Shown here one piece after another: positions 48,941 to 57,179 of a DNA stretch of 64,000 nucleotides. Positions within the stretch are counted from its first letter, which is position 1; each line of letters opens with the position of its first letter. The DNA is from Mycolicibacterium peregrinum (GTDB lineage: Bacteria; Actinomycetota; Actinomycetes; Mycobacteriales; Mycobacteriaceae). The notes under the pieces are model-generated. The model ran no database searches, was not told the origin of the DNA, and worked only from the letters and a program-made list of their open reading frames with translations. Made by a program: the position numbers and the translations under genes. The stretch covers positions 19,302-83,301 of the forward strand of contig NZ_LZSY01000180.1 of assembly GCF_001665625.1 (NCBI RefSeq), given 5' to 3'.

Positions 48941-49045
48941 ATGAGTCAGAGCCGATACACCGCTGCGCAACGCGCCGCAGGATCTCCCTCCATCTGCTCC
49001 GCGCGTGAGCTGCCCGCAACGTCGTTCGAGGAGTCGTGCTCGTGA
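48941..49045 (+). CDS. 34-aa short ORF coupled to the sulfotransferase gene
   Basis: ATG 48941 opens a 34-codon frame, starting MSQSRYTAAQRAAG and ending FEESCS, whose TGA overlaps the next gene's GTG as GTGA. It has two cysteines (codons 19 and 33) in a Ser-rich context. Leaderless short ORFs that end in cysteine codons act as cysteine-responsive attenuators on sulfur genes in mycobacteria (family knowledge). Here the following gene is sulfotransferase-like. The cysteines are not clustered as in those cases, so regulation by cysteine is a guess. It may be only a translational coupler. Confidence 0.45.
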   Translation: MSQSRYTAAQRAAGSPSICSARELPATSFEESCS

Positions 49046-50010
49046 CCCCCGCCAGTGACAGCGGTTCGACGGCCCGGCCGGTCGCACTGTTCGTTTTGGG
49101 TGTGCCTCGTTCCGGAACCTCTGCGGTCACCCGGGTCCTCTCGCTGTGCGGTGCCACGCTCCCGGCGGGGCTGTCGGGTGCAGATCCGCGCAACCCGCGT
49201 GGCTACTGGGAGCCGCGGGCGTCGCTCCATCTCAACAACACGATCTTGCGCCGCTACGGCAGCGCCGTATTCGACCCGTCACTACGCCTGCAAGAGGACG
49301 GGGGGCTCGATGCAGACCAGAAGGCTTTCTGTATCAACAAGATCGGACAGTTTCTCGCCACCTTGCCGGCCGCGCCTGTCGTACTCATCAAGGACCTGCA
49401 GATAACGCTGCTGTCCAGCTTGTGGTTCGAAGCGGCACGGCAGGCCGGCTTCGACATCGCTGTTGTGAACATGGTGCGTCCTCCGCAGGAAGTCATCGCA
49501 TCAGGTGCCGCGGACTTCCTGACATCGCCGGAGCTCGGCAGTGCACTGTGGCTGAAGTTCAACCTGCTGGCCGAGAGAGATACCCGCGAGCTACCGCGCG
49601 TGTTCGTCGAGTACGCCAACCTGCTCGAGGATTGGCGTCGTGAAGTCAAACGGATCTCGTTGGCTCTCGGCATCGATCTGGACAACCGGGATGAGGACGC
49701 GATCGAGGAGTTCCTCACCCCGGATCTCCACCGCCAGCGGCAGACCGGCCCTGTGACGGAAACTTTCGGCACAGACTGGATTTCCTCGGTTTACGACGCG
49801 CTGAGCGCGGCCGCACGCGACGAGCCCGTGGACCAGGTCGAGTTGGATCGCGTGTATGCGGCGTACCGGGCGAGCGAACAGGGTTTCCGGTCGGTGTTCG
49901 AGAATTCCGTCCGGTTGAACAAGCTCAATCGATTCGTCCGGCCGTCCCTCCTGAAGTTTCGCTACGAGGCCGTTGCACTGGCCAACCGGCGCCGTGGGAC
50001 CTGGGCCTGA
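49042..50010 (+). CDS. sulfotransferase-family protein
   Basis: A 322-aa protein with an N-terminal nucleotide-binding loop FVLGVPRSGTSAVTRVLSLCG, the PAPS 5'-phosphosulfate loop pattern. The GYWEP block and LVRPP/VNMVRPPQEV segment (near residue 150) correspond to the 3'-phosphate-binding region (R and S). GTG 49042 is best because GAGGAG (49028-49033) is eight bases upstream; GTG 49036 is too near. Some related families are kinases or have lost activity, so the reaction is not certain. In this locus it could add sulfate to a sugar of the lipopeptide. Sulfated GPLs are reported for the M. fortuitum group (recalled). Confidence 0.72.
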   Translation: MTPASDSGSTARPVALFVLGVPRSGTSAVTRVLSLCGATLPAGLSGADPRNPRGYWEPRASLHLNNTILRRYGSAVFDPSLRLQEDGGLDADQKAFCINKIGQFLATLPAAPVVLIKDLQITLLSSLWFEAARQAGFDIAVVNMVRPPQEVIASGAADFLTSPELGSALWLKFNLLAERDTRELPRVFVEYANLLEDWRREVKRISLALGIDLDNRDEDAIEEFLTPDLHRQRQTGPVTETFGTDWISSVYDALSAAARDEPVDQVELDRVYAAYRASEQGFRSVFENSVRLNKLNRFVRPSLLKFRYEAVALANRRRGTWA

Positions 50011-50075
50011 CCCGTCTGTAACCGGGCGCCGTTGCGGTCACGCAGCCGCATGCCGATGATGAAAGAGGCTAGTTA

Positions 50076-51494
50076 GTGTCGGGACGAACAAGTCGTGTAC
50101 GGGAATCTTTGAGACCGCGCCAAGTACCCAAAGAACGTGTGCAACTGGATAATCGGCTCGCGTTGGCCGACGAGGCATCGTTGGCGGAGCATCGCGCTGC
50201 CGGCATGAAGGTGGTCATCCAGGTCACCTGGCTGTACGACCGTGCCGTCGATCTCGATGGGCTGCGACGTTTTCACCATAATCTCGGCCAGGGTTTGTTG
50301 GGGCGTCGCATCGAGCGCCCGGCGCTGCCGGTCGCCCGGCACCGATGGGTTGTGGACCGGGGTCCGTCAGATGTCGACATCGCTGAGTCGACCCGTCCGC
50401 GTGCCGATTTCAGTTCCTGGGTCGACGAGCGGTCGCAGCTTCCGGTCGATGCGGAGACGGGCCCCGGCTGGCACATCGGTGTCGTACGCCTCGACGACGG
50501 CTCGACCGCGGTCAGTCTGGTGCTCTCGCACAATCTGATCGACGGGCTCGGCCTTGCGCTCGTGATAGTCGAAGGGACACTGGGTAAAACCCGCGATCTC
50601 GGGTATCCGCCGCCACGGTCGCGTACTCGACTGCGCGCGTTGGCCCAGGATGCCCGAGAAACCGCGCGCGACGTACCCAAGGCCGCCCGGGCGCTCGTCA
50701 CGGCGGTGAAATCTGCCAGAGAGCAGGCTCGGGCCAAGTCCGAGGACAATCCTTCATCGGCACCGCAGTCTGTCCCGGCGGTCAATGCAGTCGGCACCGA
50801 TGAGGTCGTGCTCGTACCGGCTCTGACGGTCTACGTCGACCTCGGTGAGTGGGACGCGCGCGCCGAAGCACTCGGGGGAGCGAGTCATACGCTGGCCGCG
50901 GCGTTTGCCGCGAAGTTCGGTGAGCACATCGGCCGCACGCGCGACAAGGACGGTGCCGTCACCCTCCAGATCCCGATCAGCGACCGCACAGAGGACGACA
51001 CCCGAGCGATGGCACTGTCGTACGCGCGCGTCACGATCGACCCCGCCCCTGTCGCGACGGATCTGCGCGAAGTCCGTGCGGCCGTCAAACAGACGCTGGC
51101 GACGTTGAAAGAGACCTCAGCGGAGTCCAAGCAGCTCCTGTGGCTGCCCTCGTTCATGCCGAAGCGGATGCTCAAACAGATGGTCTCCAGAGTGCCTGCG
51201 GATCCGGACCAAGCGGTGTTCTGTTCTTACCTGGGCGATCTCAGCTCGTTCATCAGCGAGGCCGACGGCACCGTGGCCGAGTTCGCGAATGCGCGAACGA
51301 CCGGGCAACAAGAATCGCGACAGCTCCTCGAGCGGACCGGCGGCCGATTGGTCATCCTCTCTGGACGCCTGAGTGGCAAGATCTTCATCAGCGTCGGGGC
51401 CTACCAACCTGGCGCGGAGAACTCCACATTCGCCCTGCGGGAACTGGCCGAACGCACGCTGGCTGATTTTGATCTTGTCGGCGAGATCCACTGA
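50076..51494 (+). CDS. PapA/condensation-like acyltransferase
   Basis: A 472-aa enzyme of the condensation/acyltransferase superfamily. The catalytic motif is SHNLIDG (HxxxDG form, about residues 150-156) rather than HHxxxDG. The second conserved part is the later strand pair IPISDRTEDDTRA and the C-terminal GGRLVILSGRLSGKIFISV. Similar proteins acylate sugars or lipids (PapA3-type, Atf1). In GPL loci, such enzymes acetylate the 6-deoxytalose. The substrate here is not known. GTG 50076 follows AGAGG at 50064-50068. Confidence 0.72.
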   Translation: MSGRTSRVRESLRPRQVPKERVQLDNRLALADEASLAEHRAAGMKVVIQVTWLYDRAVDLDGLRRFHHNLGQGLLGRRIERPALPVARHRWVVDRGPSDVDIAESTRPRADFSSWVDERSQLPVDAETGPGWHIGVVRLDDGSTAVSLVLSHNLIDGLGLALVIVEGTLGKTRDLGYPPPRSRTRLRALAQDARETARDVPKAARALVTAVKSAREQARAKSEDNPSSAPQSVPAVNAVGTDEVVLVPALTVYVDLGEWDARAEALGGASHTLAAAFAAKFGEHIGRTRDKDGAVTLQIPISDRTEDDTRAMALSYARVTIDPAPVATDLREVRAAVKQTLATLKETSAESKQLLWLPSFMPKRMLKQMVSRVPADPDQAVFCSYLGDLSSFISEADGTVAEFANARTTGQQESRQLLERTGGRLVILSGRLSGKIFISVGAYQPGAENSTFALRELAERTLADFDLVGEIH

Positions 51495-51604
51495 CGTACC
51501 AGCTGTGCGGTAGGTAGCCTAGACCGTTCAATCCCGAAGATCATCTGCCACACCGTTGTTCGCCAACAGGTCCCAACTGGAGAAGTCATGTCGAGAGACG
51601 CGCG

Positions 51605-52882
51605 ATGAAGCTCGTGCTGGCAAGCTATGGCACCCGCGGTGATGTGGAGCCCTGCGTCGCGGTCGGTTGCGAGCTGCAGCGCCGCGGGCATGACGTGCGT
51701 TTGGCTGTCCCGCCCGACCTGGTTGCCTTCTCCGAGGCGGCGGGGCTCGAGACGGTCCCTTACGGTCCGGACACGGCGGTATGGGCGGACGCGCACCGCG
51801 ACTTCTGGGTCCGTTTCTTCGGCAACTTCTGGAAGATCCCGGAACTGATGAAACTGATGCGCGAGATGCGCGAGATCGGGGAGTCCGTTGTCCGGTTCTG
51901 GGAGGACATCACGACGACGCTCACGTCGTTGGCCGACGGGGCGGATCTACTCATCACATTCCTGAATTTCGAACCGCCGGCGGTCAACGTCGCTGAGTAC
52001 TACGGCATCCCGATGGCCACGGTTCACGTCTCGCCGGTACGGCCCAATGGCCGGATGTTGTCGTTCCTGCCCCCCTCGTTGGGGCGTTCCGCTCTGAAGG
52101 TGTACCAGTGGGCGAATTGGCGCGGGGTCAAGAAATTCGACGACGCGCAGCGTCGCCAGCTCGGTCTGCCGAAGGCCACGGGGTCATCGCCGCGACGGAT
52201 CACCGAACGCGGATCCCTGGAGATACAGGCCTACGACGAGGTGTGTTTTCCCGGGCTGGCTGCGGAGTGGGCGCAATGGACCGACCAAAGGCCCTTTGTC
52301 GGTGCCCTGACGATGGAGCTGACTACAGACGGCGATGACGAGATCGCTGCCTGGGTTGCGGCGGGAACACCGCCGATTTTCTTCAGCTTTGGCAGCACAC
52401 CGGTCAAGTCTCCCGCTGACACGTTGATGATGATCGAGAAGGCCTGCGCGGAGCTGGGGGAGCGGGCCTTGGTGTGCGCCGGTTCGAGTGACTTCAGCCA
52501 GGTACCCGATTCCGACCAGGTCAAGGTCGTGGACACGATGAACTTCGCGTCCGTGTTCCCTGCGTGTCGCGCGTTGGTGCACCACGGCGGTATGGGCACG
52601 ATGTCCGCGGGCCTACGCGCCGGGGTACCTATGCTCGTCTACTGGACGGCGCTCGACCAAGCATTGTGGGCATCTCGCGTCGAACAGCTGAAAGTTGGTT
52701 TCGGACGGCGCATCTCGGCGGCCAGCAGTGAGCGGCTCGCTTCAGACCTGCGCACGATTCTTGATCCGCAGTACGTTGCCCGTGCCCGCGAGATCGCTAC
52801 CCAGATGACCACACCGGACGACAGCGTCGCCGACACCGCCGATCACCTGGAGCGGTTCGCGCGGTCAGGGCGTTCTGGATGA
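51605..52882 (+). CDS. GPL-type glycosyltransferase, first copy
   Basis: A 425-aa GT1-family glycosyltransferase (UGT-like, NDP-deoxysugar using). The N-terminal domain begins MKLVLASYGTRGDVEP with the acceptor-site loop, and the C-terminal domain has FSFGSTPV and the donor-binding LVHHGGMGTMSAGLRAGVPM. It is paralogous to the genes at 53975 and 59358 and to Gtf1/Gtf2/Gtf3 of the GPL pathway, which add 6-deoxytalose or rhamnose. Which sugar or position this copy uses cannot be told by eye. It ends 22 bp before the convergent GAP-like gene. It has the poorest match at LALQ-like D/Q donor contacts (ALDQALWASRV). Confidence 0.88.
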   Translation: MKLVLASYGTRGDVEPCVAVGCELQRRGHDVRLAVPPDLVAFSEAAGLETVPYGPDTAVWADAHRDFWVRFFGNFWKIPELMKLMREMREIGESVVRFWEDITTTLTSLADGADLLITFLNFEPPAVNVAEYYGIPMATVHVSPVRPNGRMLSFLPPSLGRSALKVYQWANWRGVKKFDDAQRRQLGLPKATGSSPRRITERGSLEIQAYDEVCFPGLAAEWAQWTDQRPFVGALTMELTTDGDDEIAAWVAAGTPPIFFSFGSTPVKSPADTLMMIEKACAELGERALVCAGSSDFSQVPDSDQVKVVDTMNFASVFPACRALVHHGGMGTMSAGLRAGVPMLVYWTALDQALWASRVEQLKVGFGRRISAASSERLASDLRTILDPQYVARAREIATQMTTPDDSVADTADHLERFARSGRSG

Positions 52883-52904
52883 GCTGAGCATCTGAGCTTC
52901 CCGC

Positions 52905-53693
52905 TCAGATGATGCCCAATCCCCGCACTACCTGCAGCAATCCAATCATCACGAAGATGCCTATCATCACCTGGCGTCGGTTGGCCAGCGCCCAGTCGTG
53001 GACCGGTTGCAGGACAGCCTGGGTTCGTGCCGGGGCGATCAGGTGGCTGATGACGGCGACCTCGAAAACGGCGAACATCGCGACGACGAACAGGATGACG
53101 GCGATGATCTGTGTGCCCGTCGACGCCCCGGAGGACACGACGGTGGTCGCCACAAAAAGGACCAGCGGAAACCCTGGTATGAACCCCAGACCGCACACCA
53201 ACGCGACCCACAGGGCGCCGCTGTCCCAGGCTCGTTGAAGTCGGCGGAACAGGCGGCGAATGGCGGAGTCACCTTCTGTCGCTTCCCCCACACCGGCGAA
53301 CGGCGACGAGATCTGGCCCGTCCCCTCGGATTCCGGAACCTCGCTTGGTGCATTACCGGCCGGTGTCGGCACCTGCGCTCGCTGACGCACCCAGTAACGA
53401 ACTGCGATCAGCAGCGCGACCGATAACACCAGGACGCCCATGCCGAGTTGGATGTGCCGGGCTGCGGCGCTGGCGGCCGGTGTCTGAGGGCTGAACATCG
53501 GCGCGCGGTGCAGCAACACCACTGGCACCAACAGGGCGGGAATATTCGTTGTGAGGCAGCCGATCCAGCACACGAGCAGGTTCTGCACCGGCCGTGGACG
53601 CGAGATCACGAGGAGGATGAGGGCGAGAAGCGCGGGATTGAACGCCATCAGAATCGCCATCCCGAGTAATGAGCCCCACACGGCGGGGAACAT
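52905..53693 (-). CDS. GAP-family membrane protein (GPL addressing protein type), first copy
   Basis: A 262-aa integral membrane protein: three helices (about 5-30, 38-60 and 78-100), a hydrophilic central loop (about 105-150) and three more helices with WDSGALWVALVCGLGF and PARTQAVLQPVHDWALANRR. GAP-family proteins are needed for transport of GPL to the cell surface. The C-terminal part GRPVQNLL and RPRPVQNLL is shared with the second copy. It is read opposite to the glycosyltransferase, converging with its end. ATG 53693 is preceded by an AT-rich stretch (53700-53716). Confidence 0.82.
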   Translation of the reverse strand: MFPAVWGSLLGMAILMAFNPALLALILLVISRPRPVQNLLVCWIGCLTTNIPALLVPVVLLHRAPMFSPQTPAASAAARHIQLGMGVLVLSVALLIAVRYWVRQRAQVPTPAGNAPSEVPESEGTGQISSPFAGVGEATEGDSAIRRLFRRLQRAWDSGALWVALVCGLGFIPGFPLVLFVATTVVSSGASTGTQIIAVILFVVAMFAVFEVAVISHLIAPARTQAVLQPVHDWALANRRQVMIGIFVMIGLLQVVRGLGII

Positions 53694-53974
53694 TACCTGC
53701 TAGTTAATTATTTTTTGGGCCTTTGGCAACCTGGTCGATCTTGGTCTACGTGACCTCGGCCCGTACGTGGGGCGGTTCCGACGGAAGCCGTGCTCTGGCA
53801 CGGACCGGCGGCGCCGACGCGCTGCGGTTGCGTGCGGGCATCGGTCGAATCTTCCGTAGTCTCTTCCGGATTCAGCTGCTCCGTTTTGGAACAGAACTGA
53901 CGCGGGATGGGGATAATGACCGATGTCTTCGGGCAGCTCACAGGCTCGACAACTGAAAGGCTAGAGGCTCCGCG

Positions 53975-55255
53975 ATGAAATTTGTGCTGGCTTTCTATGG
54001 GACGCGTGGTGATGTAGAGCCTGGAGTTGCGGTCGGTCGTGAACTGGTGCGGCGCGGTCACGAAGTGCGCATGGCCGTCTCGCCCGATCTGGTCGAGTTC
54101 GTGACGGCGGCCGGACCGGAGGCCATTGCGTGCGGACCGGACGTGCGGGTGTGGCAAGACCTGAACCGGGATTTCTGGGCGCGCTTCTTGCGCAAGTTCT
54201 GGAGGAACTTCTGGCGGGTCCGGGATCTGGCCGGTTTGCTGCGCGAGGAATGGCATCTCTTCGACCAGTACTGGCAGGACGTAAGCAAGACGCTGACGTC
54301 TTTGGTGGACGGGGCGGATGTGCTCTTTACGGGGGTGATCGGCGAGGAGGCAGCCGGCAACGTCGCGGAAGGTTGCGGAATTCCGCTGGCGATGTTGCAT
54401 GTGTTCCCGATGCGGCCCAACGGGCAGCTCGTCCCGGCGCTACCGGCTCCGTTGGCTCGCACAATGATGAAGGCGTCAGAGTGGCTGAGCTGGCCCATGA
54501 TGAAAAGGCTGGAGGACCCGCAGCGGCGCGAACTTGGCTTGGCCAAGGCAACTGGTCCCTCTGCGTGGAGAGTTGCCGCACGCGGCTCATTGGAGCTCCA
54601 GGCCTACGACGAGATCTTCTTTCCCGGGCTGGCGGAGGAATGGGCGGAATGGAATGGGCAGCGACCCTTCGTCGGTGCGTTGACGATGGAGTTGCCGACC
54701 GACACCGACGACGAGGTCGCCGACTGGATCGCCGCGGGAACCCCGCCGATCTGCTTCGGTTTCGGCAGCATGCCGGTGGACTCCGGCGCCGAGACGCTGG
54801 CCATGATCAGTGCCGCATGTGTCGAGTTGGGCGAGCGGGCGTTGGTGTGCGCCGGCGCGAGTGACTTCAGCGACGTCCCCCATTCCGATCACGTCAAGGT
54901 GGTCAGCACCATGAACTATGCCGCTGCCTTTCCTGCTTGCCGGGCCGTCGTGCACCACGGCGGCGCGGGCACCACCGCCGCTGGGCTGCGGGCCGGGGCT
55001 CCCACCTTGATCCTTTCGACGGACCTGGATCAGACGCTGTGGGGGGCGCGGATCAAGCGACTGAAAGTGGGTACCGCTCGGCGTCTTTCGGCCACTACCC
55101 AGAAGACGTTGGTGGCGGACCTGCGTACCGTCCTCGAGCCGGAGTGTTCGGCTCGCGCCCGCGAGGTCGCCACTCGCATGACCAAACCCGCAGAAAGCGT
55201 GGCGACCACAGCCGACCTGTTGGAAAAGCTCGGTCGCCTCAAGCGTGCCGGCTGA
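53975..55255 (+). CDS. GPL-type glycosyltransferase, second copy
   Basis: A 426-aa GT1-family enzyme. It begins MKFVLAFYGTRGDVEPG and has CFGFGSMPV and VVHHGGAGTTAAGLRAGAP with the donor-contact LDQTLWGARI. It is closer to the third copy than to the first in this last region (both have LILSTDLDQTLWG). GATAAT at 53912-53917 in the 281-bp upstream space is a candidate -10 box. It is followed by a methyltransferase gene that overlaps or nearly abuts its end. It probably adds a rhamnose or related deoxysugar. Confidence 0.88.
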   Translation: MKFVLAFYGTRGDVEPGVAVGRELVRRGHEVRMAVSPDLVEFVTAAGPEAIACGPDVRVWQDLNRDFWARFLRKFWRNFWRVRDLAGLLREEWHLFDQYWQDVSKTLTSLVDGADVLFTGVIGEEAAGNVAEGCGIPLAMLHVFPMRPNGQLVPALPAPLARTMMKASEWLSWPMMKRLEDPQRRELGLAKATGPSAWRVAARGSLELQAYDEIFFPGLAEEWAEWNGQRPFVGALTMELPTDTDDEVADWIAAGTPPICFGFGSMPVDSGAETLAMISAACVELGERALVCAGASDFSDVPHSDHVKVVSTMNYAAAFPACRAVVHHGGAGTTAAGLRAGAPTLILSTDLDQTLWGARIKRLKVGTARRLSATTQKTLVADLRTVLEPECSARAREVATRMTKPAESVATTADLLEKLGRLKRAG

Positions 55256-55352
55256 TCGTCCCGCCCGGGCACAACGACATCGCACGGTGAAAGCCCTTTT
55301 GTCACGCCGCAATCGCGGTGACTTTACGACTTCTGATCGGATCACGACCGCG

Positions 55353-56141
55353 ATGACCCATGATGTCTGGGTGGAAAGCAGAACCTCCGACATCGCGAAC
55401 ATGCCCCGGGGCGGGCCGGACGCGTCCTGGCTGGATCGGCGATTGCAGACCGACCGACTGGAGTACCTCGACCGCGACGACGTCGATGATCTGAAACGCA
55501 AGGTCATGGATTCTCTCGACCGTGCCGGAGGGCGGCGGCGGATCGGTATCCACGAGAAGTGCGCCCGGATGGTGCTTCGCGAGGTGGCCGACGTGCCTGC
55601 ACCGAAGATCCTGGAACTCGGTGCGGGACTCGGCGGGCTGTCGCGCAAGCTGTTGGAGATGCATCCCACCGCGCAGCTGACGGTCACCGACCTCGAGCCG
55701 ACGTTTGTGGCGGGCATGGCCGCCGGAGATCTCGGCAGTCACCCTCGCGCCGTTGTCCGGGAGATGGATGCCACCGAAATCGACGCGCCGGACGGCTATT
55801 ACGACCTGGCGGTGTTTGCGTTGTCGTTGCATCATCTGACTCCCGAACTCGCCGTCCAGGTGTTTGCGGCGGGCACCAGGGCGGCGAAGAAGCTGCTGAT
55901 AGTCGATCTCCCCAGGCCGCCGGCGCCTTTGCACGTTCTTCTGTTGGCGGTGGTGCTGCCGCTGGTAAAGGTTTCGCCGCTGCAACACGACGGATTCATC
56001 AGCTCCCTGCGCGCCTACAGTCCGGCGGCGTTGCGTGCGCTGGGCCGGCACGCTGACCCGTCGATCACCGTCGAATTCCGGACTCGACGAGGCCTGGGTC
56101 CGACGGTGGCGGTGGCCAGCCGGTCCCGGCACGGTGGCTAG
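55353..56141 (+). CDS. SAM-dependent methyltransferase
   Basis: A 262-aa class I methyltransferase if ATG 55353 is used. GTG 55245 (inside the glycosyltransferase end) and GTG 55287 are in frame, so the start is uncertain. Motif I is ILELGAGLGGLSRKLLE, acidic loop VTDLEP and motif IV region YYDLAVFALSLHHL. A later hydrophobic segment LHVLLLAVVLPLVKV is unusual and may contact lipid. It could methylate the lipopeptide fatty acyl chain or a sugar; GPL loci contain a fatty-acid O-methyltransferase (fmt) of this size. The assignment is by context. Confidence 0.75.
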   Translation: MTHDVWVESRTSDIANMPRGGPDASWLDRRLQTDRLEYLDRDDVDDLKRKVMDSLDRAGGRRRIGIHEKCARMVLREVADVPAPKILELGAGLGGLSRKLLEMHPTAQLTVTDLEPTFVAGMAAGDLGSHPRAVVREMDATEIDAPDGYYDLAVFALSLHHLTPELAVQVFAAGTRAAKKLLIVDLPRPPAPLHVLLLAVVLPLVKVSPLQHDGFISSLRAYSPAALRALGRHADPSITVEFRTRRGLGPTVAVASRSRHGG

Positions 56142-56184
56142 CGGAGTCGATCGAACTCTCGTAGTCCGTCGGGTCGTGCCCAGC

Positions 56185-56973
56185 TCAGATGGTGTTCAAA
56201 CCCTTGGCAATCAGCATGACGCCGGCCAATATGCACATGGCCACCAAGATTTTTCGATGGTGAGCCCACGCCCAGTCATGCAGCCGTTGCAGGACAGCTT
56301 CGGTTTTCGTGGGAGCGGCCAGATAGCTGACGAGGACGATCTCGACAACGGCCAGCATGCCGACGATGAATGCGATCGCGGCGGTGATCTGCGTGCCGAC
56401 CGCCGCTCCGGAGACGACGACGATCGCGAGTAGGAACAGAGCCACGTCGGGTGGGGCCCCGGCAAATGAGAAGCCGATCACGAACGAGACCCACAGGGCT
56501 CCGCTTTCCCAGGCATCGTGGCCGCGCCGCAGCAGGCGCCGGAAAAAGGATGTGCCGCCTTCCGGTTCTTCTTTCGCGCGGGCGAGGAGTCGTGAGACCG
56601 GCGTCGACGTGTCGGCGTCGAGGACCATCGTCGACGCGCCACCATCCGTAGCCGGTAGCTTCGCCCGCTGACGCACCCAGAAGTGCACCGTCAGCACTGT
56701 GGCAGTCGTCAGCGCGACCGCACCCATGCCGATCTGGATGTAACCGCCGGTCGAACTCTTGGCCCAGGATTCCGCGGTCGACTTGAACATCGGCGTCGCG
56801 TGCAGCAGCGTCAGCGGAACGATCAGCGTAGGAATGCATGCAGCCATGCAGCCGGCACCGAACATCAGCAGGTTCTGCACGGGTCGCGGCCGGGAGATCA
56901 CGAGAAGGGTGATCCCGATGCGCATGGGATCGAGGCCAACCAAAATTCCTAGCGCCAGCACCGATCCCCACAC
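56185..56973 (-). CDS. GAP-family membrane protein, second copy
   Basis: A 262-aa membrane protein from GTG 56973, the same length as the first GAP copy. Shared blocks are VISRPRPVQNLL, VHFWVRQRA, WESGALWVSFVIGFSF and LQRLHDWAWAHHR. The frame stays open a further 44 codons to 57105, but only the VWGSVLALGILV start matches the family, so GTG 56973 is preferred. It is read opposite to the methyltransferase genes around it. A role in moving GPL-type lipids to the surface is inferred from the family. Confidence 0.78.
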   Translation of the reverse strand: MWGSVLALGILVGLDPMRIGITLLVISRPRPVQNLLMFGAGCMAACIPTLIVPLTLLHATPMFKSTAESWAKSSTGGYIQIGMGAVALTTATVLTVHFWVRQRAKLPATDGGASTMVLDADTSTPVSRLLARAKEEPEGGTSFFRRLLRRGHDAWESGALWVSFVIGFSFAGAPPDVALFLLAIVVVSGAAVGTQITAAIAFIVGMLAVVEIVLVSYLAAPTKTEAVLQRLHDWAWAHHRKILVAMCILAGVMLIAKGLNTI

Positions 56974-57138
56974 GGTCGAAACACTACCCGGTTGCTCCTG
57001 CCGGCCCGCTCTTTTCGCACCGACGGTGTCCTTGATGATGCTTTCCCGGCACGCCAAAGTCGGTTTGCGAGCGCCAACTTGGCTCATGCACAGGCCTGCC
57101 GGCATGTCGGTTTCGGCCCGGCGGCAGACTACGGACGT

Positions 57139-57144
57139 TATGCT
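57139..57144 (+). promoter_or_regulatory. candidate -10 box TATGCT
   Basis: TATGCT within GTTATGCT lies 35 bp before GTG 57180. The identical GTTATGCT occurs at 59267-59274 before the third glycosyltransferase. Both are in the short spaces where the plus-strand genes restart after a GAP gene or a methyltransferase gene. Confidence 0.4.
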
Positions 57145-57179
57145 CTCGCGGTGGCGTGGAGTTCTCTGAGGATGGCCGA

